Of a DNA stretch of 20,380 bases, positions 14,079-20,380 are shown piece by piece; the first letter of the stretch is position 1, and each line of letters starts with the position of its first letter. The DNA comes from JBDHDH01 sp039591615 (GTDB taxonomy: Bacteria > Gemmatimonadota > Gemmatimonadetes > Gemmatimonadales > GWC2-71-9). Location of the stretch: NCBI GenBank assembly GCA_039591615.1, contig JBDHDH010000064.1, forward strand, positions 1 through 20,380, read 5' to 3'. The notes under the pieces are model-generated. The model was not told the origin of the DNA. It worked only from the letters and a program-made list of their open reading frames with translations, and did not search any database. The translations under genes were made by a program, and so were the position numbers.

Positions 14079-14474
14079 ATGTCTCCGATGTCGACGGACA
14101 TGAGCCTTCCGTCAGGAGAGGGACCGCGTCGGACCGCCGACGATCTCGGTGTGCCGGGCATCCGGCGACACATCTTTCTGTGCTGCGATCAGACCAAACC
14201 CCAATGCTGCGACAAGCAGCGGTCACTCGAGGCGTGGAGTTATCTCAAGCGCCGCTTGAAGGAGCTGGGGCTGTCCGAGCACGGCGGTGTCTATCGAACC
14301 AAAGCAAACTGCTTTCGGATCTGCGAAGGCGGGCCCATCTCGGTGGTCTATCCGGAGGGAGCTTGGTACCACCACTGCGACCCTCCGGTGCTCGAGCGGA
14401 TCATTCAGGAGCACCTGATCGGGGGGAGGTTAGTCCGAGAGTTCCTGATCCTCCAGCGTCGACTCCCTGACTAG
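14079..14474 (+). CDS. Thioredoxin-like [2Fe-2S] ferredoxin
   Basis: A 131-residue cytoplasmic protein of the thioredoxin-like ferredoxin group ((2Fe-2S) ferredoxin domain-containing; related to Shethna-type ferredoxins and NuoE C-domains). The sequence HIFLCCDQTKPQCCDK supplies Cys35/36 and Cys43/44; NCFRICEGGP supplies Cys78 and Cys82, giving the C-x(7-8)-C...C-x3-C ligand pattern. VVYPEGAWYHHC (Cys100) is the conserved final strand. Doubled Cys pairs are common in this family. Three in-frame ATGs (14079, 14088, 14100) precede the domain and none has a good Shine-Dalgarno, so the start is uncertain. It converges with dinB, 7 bases apart. Electron-transfer partner not evident nearby, although a molybdopterin oxidoreductase lies 3 kb away. 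Confidence 0.85.
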   Translation: MSPMSTDMSLPSGEGPRRTADDLGVPGIRRHIFLCCDQTKPQCCDKQRSLEAWSYLKRRLKELGLSEHGGVYRTKANCFRICEGGPISVVYPEGAWYHHCDPPVLERIIQEHLIGGRLVREFLILQRRLPD

Positions 14475-14481
14475 CCACCCT

Positions 14482-15714
14482 TCAAGAAGAGGGAGAGATC
14501 TCGCTCCCTCGGACGATGCGGCGACGACCCAACGCGTTGTTGATGGTATCCACGGCATCGGAGAGTGCCCGATCTCGCTCCGTTTCGAGACCGCTGAGGG
14601 CGTTCGTGTCGAATAGCGAAAGCTGCGTGGTGTCGGTGGGCTCGAGCTGGGAAACTGAGACTCCTAGCAGCCGCGCGGAGACACGCCGCTGCGACCGGAG
14701 CTTGACGAGGAGGGATCGTGCCGTCCGGACGAAGGGGCTGTCGGCGGCTACCGCTCCTGGCAGCGTGCGGCTCGCCTGACGTGTCCTGAAATCGGCATCC
14801 CGGATTTTCACCGTCACGGTGCGGGCCCGGAGTTGCTTCCCTCGCAAGTCCGCGGCGACCTGACTGGCCAGTCGGCTGAGCATGCTGTCCAGCGTCCCGT
14901 CGTCGTCGATATCGGTGGCGAACGTCGTCTCGTGTCCCATCGACCTGGACCGGAGATGGGGGTGTACCGGCGTCGTGTCCAGCCCGCGGATTCGCCGATA
15001 GAGCCAGCGCCCCGCTCCCTCTCCGAACCGAGCCACGAGAGTCCGTTCCTCCAAGGGCAGGGCGTCGCGCACGGTCCTGAGTCCGTGGGCCTGGAGGCGC
15101 TGCTGGAACTTGGGACCGATGCCAGGGATGGCGGCCAAGTCGTGTTCTGCCAAGAACGCGCCTTCGTCACCGGGATCGACGACGAACACCCCGCGTGTGT
15201 GACTCGGCCCGTGGGGTTTGGCCCGCCTCGATGCCAGCTTGGCCAGCAGTCGCGACGTTCCGCCGCCCACTGAGACGACTGTCTGCGTTTCCTGCAGAAC
15301 GGTCGTTCGTATGCGGGTGGCGGTGTCGTCCAGTGGCTCGTCGCCGTAGAGTTGCTCGGTGCCACTGAGGTCGAGATAGAACTCGTCGATGCTGGCTGGC
15401 TCCACCGCTGGCGTAAATCGCTCGAGGACTCGCCGGATCTCGCGGCTCTTCTCCGCGCAGGCCCCACGCGGGACCGGCACCCGCACCGCAGCGGGACAGA
15501 GTCGCAGCGCCTGCGCCATCGGCATCCCGGATCGAACACCGAACACCCGCGTCTCGTATGATGCCGAGGTCACGACGCCGCGGTGCTCCGCGGAACCTCC
15601 AACGAGGAGATACCTAGCACGACCAGCCCCCTCTGGATCCACCAGACGGGCCACGGCCACGAAAAAGGCGTCGGCGTCGGCGTGGAGGATGCGGCGGGTT
15701 CTTACGGGTTCCAT
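14482..15714 (-). CDS. dinB: DNA polymerase IV (Y-family translesion polymerase)
   Basis: A 410-residue error-prone polymerase. The palm has Asp13 in HADADAFFVAV and Asp110-Glu111 in PASIDEFYLD, the three metal-binding carboxylates. The fingers region SYETRVFGVRSGMP (family: SYEAR.FGVRSAMP), the helix-hairpin-helix IPGIGPKFQQRLQAHGL and the little finger (about 235-350) are intact. Near the C-terminus is TQLSLFD, a clear sliding-clamp-binding motif, followed by a tail of about 40 residues typical of this clade. The ATG at 15712-15714 overlaps the end of tenA by 13 bases and has GAGGAGAGGA in front. A longer open frame (to 16251) runs antiframe through tenA and is not coding. Probably expressed with tenA by translational coupling; no LexA box recognised. 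Confidence 0.93.
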   Translation of the reverse strand: MEPVRTRRILHADADAFFVAVARLVDPEGAGRARYLLVGGSAEHRGVVTSASYETRVFGVRSGMPMAQALRLCPAAVRVPVPRGACAEKSREIRRVLERFTPAVEPASIDEFYLDLSGTEQLYGDEPLDDTATRIRTTVLQETQTVVSVGGGTSRLLAKLASRRAKPHGPSHTRGVFVVDPGDEGAFLAEHDLAAIPGIGPKFQQRLQAHGLRTVRDALPLEERTLVARFGEGAGRWLYRRIRGLDTTPVHPHLRSRSMGHETTFATDIDDDGTLDSMLSRLASQVAADLRGKQLRARTVTVKIRDADFRTRQASRTLPGAVAADSPFVRTARSLLVKLRSQRRVSARLLGVSVSQLEPTDTTQLSLFDTNALSGLETERDRALSDAVDTINNALGRRRIVRGSEISPSS

Positions 15715-16367
15715 TCCTCTCCTCTCCAACACATCTCCCAGAACTGCCATTCGTACCGGCTGGAGAGGACGAATAGTCCCACGAGTTTGTTCCGCCTCTC
15801 GGAGCCGACGCCTTCCTCGAAGCGGTTGAGCTCCGCCTTGAGCCACTCCGCCGCTTCGGCAAACTCGTCGGAGGCGTATTGCTCGATCCAGTCGGCGTAG
15901 CGCCGGTCCCGAGGACCGGGGCCTTCGGCGAGGTGCTGTGCGATGTACACGTAGCCCCAGGCACACGGCAAGAGGGCGGCTAGCAGGTCGGCCATATCGC
16001 CATCCGCCGAGGTGCGCACGAGAAAGTCGGTGTAGGCCCGAGTGGTTGGCCACATGAGCGCACTCTCGAGATCCGCATCGGAGATCCCGAACCGCCGCGC
16101 GTAGGCTCGGTGGAGGGACATTTCGGTGTTGAGGGTGAGATCGAGGACCTTGGCGTACCAGCTCATCGACTCCAGACGGTCTGCCTTCGCCACGGCCCAC
16201 GCGAAGATCCGGGCAAACTCCTTGAGGTATAGATAGTCCTGCAGCACCCACCGCTGGAACCGCTCGACCTCGAGGGTTCCGTCGCCCAGCCCCCGCACGA
16301 AGGGGTGGTCCAGCTGCGCATCCCAGATGGGCTTCGCGGCGGCGTAGAGATGGTCGCAGAGCGTCAC
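15702..16367 (-). CDS. tenA: TenA family aminopyrimidine aminohydrolase (thiaminase II)
   Basis: A 221-residue all-helical enzyme of thiamin salvage that hydrolyses aminopyrimidines from degraded thiamin (or cleaves thiamin). Catalytic residues fall on the Bacillus subtilis TenA numbering: Asp44 in LQDYLYLKEF, Tyr47, Cys135 in LLPCAWGYVYIA, and Glu206 in SSRYEWQFWEMCW. Length is normal. The start is GTG (16365-16367) with AGGGG 4 bases upstream. No thi biosynthesis or transporter gene adjoins; dinB overlaps its 3' end. The 325 bases upstream were checked for a THI (TPP) riboswitch and the CUGAGA and ACCUGAU core motifs are absent. Confidence 0.93.
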   Translation of the reverse strand: MTLCDHLYAAAKPIWDAQLDHPFVRGLGDGTLEVERFQRWVLQDYLYLKEFARIFAWAVAKADRLESMSWYAKVLDLTLNTEMSLHRAYARRFGISDADLESALMWPTTRAYTDFLVRTSADGDMADLLAALLPCAWGYVYIAQHLAEGPGPRDRRYADWIEQYASDEFAEAAEWLKAELNRFEEGVGSERRNKLVGLFVLSSRYEWQFWEMCWRGEEWNP

Positions 16368-16692
16368 GGGGCCCCTGCGTCCGACGCCTGCCGTCGGGAT
16401 CCGGTAGCCGCCACCCCCCTACGCGGTCTTGCTCGAGATGCGCTCAATCCCGGTGAGTCGCTCGGATAGAAGTGCGCTTTGGTCATGCGGGCCGACGCCG
16501 GCAAGAAGGATCTATAAATAACAAAGCAACTTAGGCCTCCACCTCCCCGGCGGCAATCGAGGGACGGCACCCGGTTGACGAGCTGGCTGCCGCCGCCGAA
16601 GATTGGAGGGAGAGGAGACCGTGGGGGCGTGAAACTCGTCCGCTGTCCCTCTCGTAGGGCTCTCTGGATCCTGCACGTGAGGAAGAAGAGCG
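16368..16692. other. 325-bp intergenic region, divergent promoters
   Basis: No gene is supported. It separates tenA (minus) from the unknown membrane protein (plus). An AT-rich patch at 16512-16532 (ATCTATAAATAACAAAGCAA) is the likely tenA -10 region, reading TTTATA on the minus strand, without a clear -35. A plausible plus-strand promoter is given separately. No riboswitch was recognised. Confidence 0.45.
16575..16603 (+). promoter_or_regulatory. Candidate promoter for the 16693 gene
   Basis: TTGACG (16575-16580), a 17-base spacer, then GAAGAT (16598-16603). The -35 matches 5 of 6 consensus bases, the -10 only 3 of 6. It would give a leader of about 80 bases. Confidence 0.3.
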
Positions 16693-17322
16693 ATGACGAC
16701 GACGCGCAAAGTGATCATCCTCCTCGGAGCTCCCCTGGTGTTGGTGGCTGGGCTCGGGATTTACTGGGGTGTGGAAAAGGGATCGGCCTTGGTGCAACTG
16801 GTCGAGGGGTGGGCCCGGGAGTTGGAGCATAGTCCGCAACCGGTGGCGATGGAGGTGGGCAACCTGCCCGTAATCTCCCATATGCACGTCGACGGCGCGC
16901 GCATCGGGAGGTTGGACTCGGTGGTGGTGCTGCGAGATCAGCCGGGTGCGGTAGACAGCTTGCGTCTGGTCGTCTCCTTGGATCCTTCCGTCTACGTGGA
17001 CCAGTATGCGGACTGCCAGTTCCTTCTCGATCCCACTGCTCTGGAGGGCAGCTGGCCGCTCGAGGGCATCAAGCATGTGGTGCACTGTGGCGGTGACACG
17101 TCCGGCTTCGCACGGTTCGGGACCGTCGTGTTCGACGGCGGTGGCTTGGAGCTCGCCCTCTATCTGGAGGAGAGCAATCTCCCCTGCGATCGCATGAGCA
17201 ATCCGGATCTCGCAGCTTGCAACGACATCCGCTTCAAGATGCGGCGCCTCAAAGAGGAGATTCGCAGGGAGATCCGGAGCCAGACCAGAGACGGGAGAGT
17301 CCGGGTCGAGGTCACGCCGTAA
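16693..17322 (+). CDS. Single-pass membrane protein of unknown function
   Basis: Not recognised. 209 residues; one N-terminal transmembrane helix (VIILLGAPLVLVAGLGIYWGV, preceded by TTTRK, so the rest is probably periplasmic). The remaining part has about 150 residues of mixed strand pattern (DSVVVLRDQPGAVDSLRLVVSLD, VVFDGGGLELALYLEE) with four Cys (in DCQFL, VHCGG, LPCDR and AACND), suggesting two disulfides, and a basic C-terminal helix (MRRLKEEIRREIRSQTRDGR). The ATG has GAGGAAG about 8 bases upstream. A strong terminator follows, so it is probably monocistronic. The bases upstream diverge towards tenA. Confidence 0.7.
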   Translation: MTTTRKVIILLGAPLVLVAGLGIYWGVEKGSALVQLVEGWARELEHSPQPVAMEVGNLPVISHMHVDGARIGRLDSVVVLRDQPGAVDSLRLVVSLDPSVYVDQYADCQFLLDPTALEGSWPLEGIKHVVHCGGDTSGFARFGTVVFDGGGLELALYLEESNLPCDRMSNPDLAACNDIRFKMRRLKEEIRREIRSQTRDGRVRVEVTP

Positions 17323-17353
17323 CAACTGTATCCTCCGAGGATTGCGATGACCG

Positions 17354-17379
17354 CGCCCCGCCACCTCGGCGGGGCGTTT
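17354..17379 (+). terminator. Intrinsic terminator after the 16693 gene
   Basis: CGCCCCGCC (17354-17362), loop ACCTC, GGCGGGGCG (17368-17376), then TTTC. A 9-bp perfect GC-rich stem 32 bases past the stop codon. The T tract is short but the hairpin is the best terminator in the window. Confidence 0.7.
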
Positions 17380-17431
17380 CACTATGGCGGGCTCGTGTAG
17401 CGATCCCGATTCATGGCGTTAGCTTGTGGTC

Positions 17432-19432
17432 ATGGACCAGCGCATTCTGACCACTACCTGCCCGATGGACTGCCCGGATGCATGCACGCTGGCGGTCACC
17501 GTGGGGAGTGGTCGGATCGAGCGTATTGCGGCTGCCTCGCGGCCACAGGACAGCAGCGGGTTCATTTGTACGAAGGTGTCCCGCTTCGACCGCCGGGTCT
17601 ACCACCCTCTGCGAATCCGTCACCCCATGCGTCGAGTCGGGCCGAAGGGTGCAGCGGCCTTCGAGCGCGTGTCCTGGTCTGAGGCGATCCGGGAGATCAC
17701 AGAACGGTTTCGGGATATCGCGGCGCGGTGGGGTGGGGAAGCCATCTTGCCGTTTCACTATGGCGGATCGAATGGACTGCTCACCGACGGACTGCTCGAC
17801 GATCTCTTCTTCACTCGACTGGGTGCGTCGCGACTCGACCTGACCATCTGCGCGGCGCCGTCCACCGCAGTCGCCCGGGGGATGTACGGCAAGATGCCGG
17901 GCGTGGCCTTCGAGGACTACGCACGGTCCCGTTGCATCATCGTGTGGGGAGCGAATCCCAAGACTTCGAATATTCATCTGGTGCCGTATCTCCGGGAGGC
18001 GAAGCGTCGCGGGGCCTTCATCGCGGTCGTCGATCCGCGTAGGAATTTCAGTGGCAACGAAATCGACCTCCATCTCCCGGTCTATCCCGGCGCCGACCTT
18101 CCGGTGGCGTTGGCAATGATCGGTTACTGGCATCAGCAACGCCAACTCGACACAGCCTTTTTGGAGAAGCACTGCGTGGGGCTCGATCCCCTCCTCGCCG
18201 CTGCCGCCGAGTGGAGTCTCGAGCGCGCCGCCGACGCGGCCAGGGTTGCTGCGGTGGACATCGAGCTCCTGGCCACCCGTTTCCGGGAGGCAGAGCCTGC
18301 AGTCATCCGTTGCGGGTGGGGGCTGGAGCGCAATCGCAATGGGGGACAGGCCATCGCCGCCATTCTCGCCATGTCGGCGCTGCTGGGAAAGTTCGGGGTG
18401 CGTGGCGGCGGCTATACACTGAGCAATAGTGGGATCGTGCGGTTCGACGCGCGCGGGTTGCTCGCCGCGCCCGAGTGGAAAACGCGGAGCATCAATATGA
18501 CCCAGCTGGGTGAGGTGCTCACCTCCGAGCTCCAGCCGCCCATCCAGGGACTCTTCGTCTACAACTGCAATCCTGCCGCCACCGTGCCCGACCAAAACAC
18601 CGTGCTACGGGGATTGGCGCGGGAAGATCTGTTCACGGTGGTGTTCGATCAGGTGATGACCGACACGGCCATGTACGGCGACATCATCCTTCCTGCCACC
18701 ACGTTCCTGGAGCAGCGGGACGTTCGGGCGGGGTACGGTGCCTATGTGGTCGGCGGTGTGCGCCCCGTGATCGAACCGGAAGGGGAGGCGAAGTCGAACA
18801 TCGAGGTGTTCGCTGCTCTGGGACGGGCGATGGGCTGGCGGGACGATGCGTTCACCTGGGACCAGGGGAAGGTGCTGGAAAAGGTCACGATGGCGCTCGA
18901 CGTAGGGGGAGGTTCGGGCCTCGCTGAGCTCGCGGCAGGTAACGCCGTTCCGCTTCGGTTCGATGGCACTAACACGCCCATCATGTTCGGGAACGTTTTT
19001 CCTGCCACCGCCGACGGCAAGGTCCATCTCACCCCGCGCCAACTCGGCAGCAGACCGTTTGCCTACGATTCTGTTTCTGCGGTCGAGTATCCCTTCGCGC
19101 TGGTGAGTCCCGCTACTTCGAAGACCGTCTCGAGCACGCTTGGCGAGTTCAACCTCGCAGAGCTCTTCGTAGACGTGCATCCGCGCGATGCTGAGCCGCT
19201 CGGCATCGAAGACGGGACGCGAGTCCGGGTGTTCAACGATCTCGGTGAGGTTCTCTGCTGGGCCCGTGTACGGGAAACCGTTCGGCCGGGCGTTGTGGCC
19301 ATCCCAAAGGGGGCGTGGCGAATCGCGTCGGCAAACGGCCAAACCGCCACGGCCCTCTGTCCGGCGACGGTCGGCGACGTCGGTGGGGGAGCCTGTTTCA
19401 ACGATGCCCGGGTCGGGCTCGAGCCGGCGTAA
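17432..19432 (+). CDS. Molybdopterin-dependent oxidoreductase (DMSO reductase superfamily)
   Basis: A 666-residue cytoplasmic-type enzyme without a Tat signal. The N-terminus binds a [4Fe-4S] cluster: Cys10-x3-Cys14-x3-Cys18-x27-Cys46 (TTTCPMDCPDACTL, GFICTK). Cys140 in LDLTICAAPSTAV is in the position of the metal-ligand Cys/Sec of formate dehydrogenases and relatives. WGANPKTSNIHL, DPRRNFSGNEIDLHL, NCNPAATVPDQ and DTAMYGDIILPATTFLEQRD are the bis-MGD-binding landmarks. The C-terminal domain (about 550-665) is the beta-barrel that caps the cofactor. The ATG at 17432 follows a GTG two codons earlier; neither has a Shine-Dalgarno. It has no iron-sulfur or membrane subunit gene beside it, so the electron partner and substrate are unknown. 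Confidence 0.88.
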   Translation: MDQRILTTTCPMDCPDACTLAVTVGSGRIERIAAASRPQDSSGFICTKVSRFDRRVYHPLRIRHPMRRVGPKGAAAFERVSWSEAIREITERFRDIAARWGGEAILPFHYGGSNGLLTDGLLDDLFFTRLGASRLDLTICAAPSTAVARGMYGKMPGVAFEDYARSRCIIVWGANPKTSNIHLVPYLREAKRRGAFIAVVDPRRNFSGNEIDLHLPVYPGADLPVALAMIGYWHQQRQLDTAFLEKHCVGLDPLLAAAAEWSLERAADAARVAAVDIELLATRFREAEPAVIRCGWGLERNRNGGQAIAAILAMSALLGKFGVRGGGYTLSNSGIVRFDARGLLAAPEWKTRSINMTQLGEVLTSELQPPIQGLFVYNCNPAATVPDQNTVLRGLAREDLFTVVFDQVMTDTAMYGDIILPATTFLEQRDVRAGYGAYVVGGVRPVIEPEGEAKSNIEVFAALGRAMGWRDDAFTWDQGKVLEKVTMALDVGGGSGLAELAAGNAVPLRFDGTNTPIMFGNVFPATADGKVHLTPRQLGSRPFAYDSVSAVEYPFALVSPATSKTVSSTLGEFNLAELFVDVHPRDAEPLGIEDGTRVRVFNDLGEVLCWARVRETVRPGVVAIPKGAWRIASANGQTATALCPATVGDVGGGACFNDARVGLEPA

Positions 19433-19481
19433 GCTGTCGGGCTGTCGCGCCCTGCAGGTGGGACGGTTCGTCCGCGAGCAC

Positions 19482-20009
19482 ATGCCCCGCGGCGGACTCC
19501 TTGCGGCCGGCGTAGCTGTCGCGTCCGCTCTGCTCGGGTCCACGGACGCCGTGGGCCAGACCGAGTCGCTACCCACTCCACGGACTCTGCCGGCGAACCA
19601 GCTCGGGATCGACGGGGGCTCGGTGGCGGCGTTTGGCCTCTCGTACGCTCGACGGATCGAGGTTGGATCCCTCATGATAGGTGGAACAATCGGCTACGCG
19701 TTCGAGGAGAACGCCAACACGTTCGATACCAACATCTGGGACGTGATCGGTGTTGACGGATTCCTTCGGGTCGTGCCGAACGACGCGTTTCACGGAGATG
19801 TGGGGATCTCCGTCCTGGCATTCTCTCCCCAAGACGACACCAATATTCGAGGAACGTTTCTCGGGCTGTACACCGCGGTGATGGTGGGGTACCGCTACGT
19901 GTTTGTCGGCAGCGAGTGCCGTCTCGGCGTGGCGGGTATCGAAGGAAACTCCGAGGGCGGCGTCATGGTGAGCCCACGGATCCGCGCCGTGATACCGTGG
20001 GGGCGGTGA
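19482..20009 (+). CDS. Putative small outer-membrane beta-barrel protein
   Basis: Not recognised beyond general features. From the ATG at 19482 it has 175 residues with a signal peptide (MPRGGLLAAGVAVASALLGSTDAVGQ). The rest alternates short amphipathic strands ending in aromatic residues (SVAAFGLSYARRIEVGSLMIGGTIGYAF, GTFLGLYTAVMVGYRYVFVG, EGGVMVSPRIRAVIPWGR), as in eight-stranded porin-like barrels. A GTG at 19458 is an alternative start; the frame is open further upstream but there overlaps the oxidoreductase gene. It lies 49 bases after that gene, so they may be co-transcribed. One Cys only. Confidence 0.55.
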   Translation: MPRGGLLAAGVAVASALLGSTDAVGQTESLPTPRTLPANQLGIDGGSVAAFGLSYARRIEVGSLMIGGTIGYAFEENANTFDTNIWDVIGVDGFLRVVPNDAFHGDVGISVLAFSPQDDTNIRGTFLGLYTAVMVGYRYVFVGSECRLGVAGIEGNSEGGVMVSPRIRAVIPWGR

Positions 20010-20016
20010 GAGGCGA

Positions 20017-20042
20017 TGGGCGACACGATTCGCAGTCGCCCA
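20017..20042. terminator. Hairpin after the barrel-like gene
   Basis: TGGGCGAC (20017-20024) pairs with GTCGCCCA (20035-20042) around a 10-base loop, 8 bases past the stop codon. It lacks a T tract, but lies between convergent genes where a terminator is expected. Confidence 0.4.
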
Positions 20043-20166
20043 CCCCCGCTGCACCGTCCTGCCCTGCCATCGCGCTACTGTTTCGCATCCAGGATCTCCC
20101 CGATTCGCACCAGCGCGCGTGCATCTGGTGGGGGCCGGCCACTGCACACCGGGATGGATCCGGGCT

Positions 20167-20380
20167 CTACGGTCCCGGCGCGTCGAGGGAAGCAGGGTTC
20201 GCCAAGGCGAGCCGCGGAGCCAACCGGTGGATGCCGACCTGCCACACGAGAAGCACGATCACCGGGACGTACTCAACCCACGGGACCCAGGCCGGCAGCT
20301 CCCAGACGCCTTCGGCGAGCCACCTCGGCAGGACGGAGTAGGTCAAGACGACGGTTCCGGTCCATGCTACGACCCACCAA
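20167..20380 (-). CDS. Membrane protein, C-terminal part (5' end outside window)
   Basis: An open minus-strand frame runs from the right edge (first full codon at 20379) to a TAG at 20169-20167, giving 70 residues: WWVVAWTGTVVLTYSVLPRWLAE, WELPAWVPWVEYVPVIVLLVWQVGIHRL, then a hydrophilic tail ending LDAPGP. Two hydrophobic Trp-rich segments indicate transmembrane helices. No family recognised. It converges with the barrel-like gene. It is called on the long hydrophobic pattern and absence of stops; as a fragment it is moderately certain. Confidence 0.5.
   Translation of the reverse strand, partial: WWVVAWTGTVVLTYSVLPRWLAEGVWELPAWVPWVEYVPVIVLLVWQVGIHRLAPRLALANPASLDAPGP

Noticed and set aside
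15715..16251. N-terminal extension of dinB (frame open to 16251)
   Set aside because: The extension lies in another frame over tenA, which has its catalytic residues. DinB homology starts at the ATG 15714, which has a good ribosome-binding site.
16368..16560. TPP riboswitch upstream of tenA
   Set aside because: The minus-strand leader was read for the conserved CUGAGA and ACCUGAU segments; neither is present in suitable spacing.
17411..18595. Minus-strand open frame of 394 codons
   Set aside because: It is antisense to the molybdopterin oxidoreductase, which shows intact family motifs on the plus strand; the minus translation is low-complexity and has no domain.

Overview
The window reads as a chromosomal segment of a GC-rich, Gram-negative free-living bacterium. 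It carries a TolC/HlyD efflux pair, several Sec signal peptides and lipoprotein-like N-termini, an exosortase with its cargo, a DUF4384 protein, a CarH-type MerR regulator, a LytS/LytTR pair and a DUF6265 protein. This mix fits Gemmatimonadota or a close soil lineage. That is inference from gene content; there is no rRNA or other phylogenetic marker here. No tRNA, rRNA, CRISPR array, IS element or phage gene was seen.

Left part (1-4371): the end of a TolC-like outer-membrane efflux gene and its HlyD/RND adaptor; a convergent small secreted protein of unknown function; then an S8 subtilisin-like protease whose C-terminus is an IPTL-CTERM-like sorting signal. Its stop overlaps (ATGA) the start of a short exosortase that most resembles exosortase H. 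Protease and sortase look like a dedicated cargo/enzyme pair.

Central regulatory island (4372-6454): a secreted fasciclin-domain protein, a stand-alone receiver protein and a MerR/B12-binding regulator of the CarH/LitR photoreceptor class. The fasciclin and receiver genes have nearly the same 18-bp module, TATACA-N5-TTGACA, in which the second half is the -35 box. This resembles the tandem half-site operators of CarH proteins. The regulator gene has a strong promoter (TTGACA-N17-TATCAT) whose predicted start site falls on its ATG, implying a leaderless mRNA. I propose a small light/B12-controlled regulon: photoreceptor, receiver protein and fasciclin envelope protein.

6521-11843: a DUF6265 secreted protein, diverging from a LytS-like histidine kinase and LytTR response regulator operon; then a PDZ-S41 peptidase with an altered active site followed by a LolA-like periplasmic protein; then a decayed 3' remnant of an isoprenylcysteine methyltransferase-like gene.

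11868-20380: a large secreted DUF4384 protein with a Tyr-rich middle and an Arg/Ser/Pro-rich repeat tail; a thioredoxin-like 2Fe-2S ferredoxin; a tenA-dinB overlapping pair on the minus strand; an unknown single-pass membrane protein ending at a clear terminator; an orphan molybdopterin oxidoreductase; a small putative outer-membrane protein; and the C-terminal end of a membrane protein running off the right edge.
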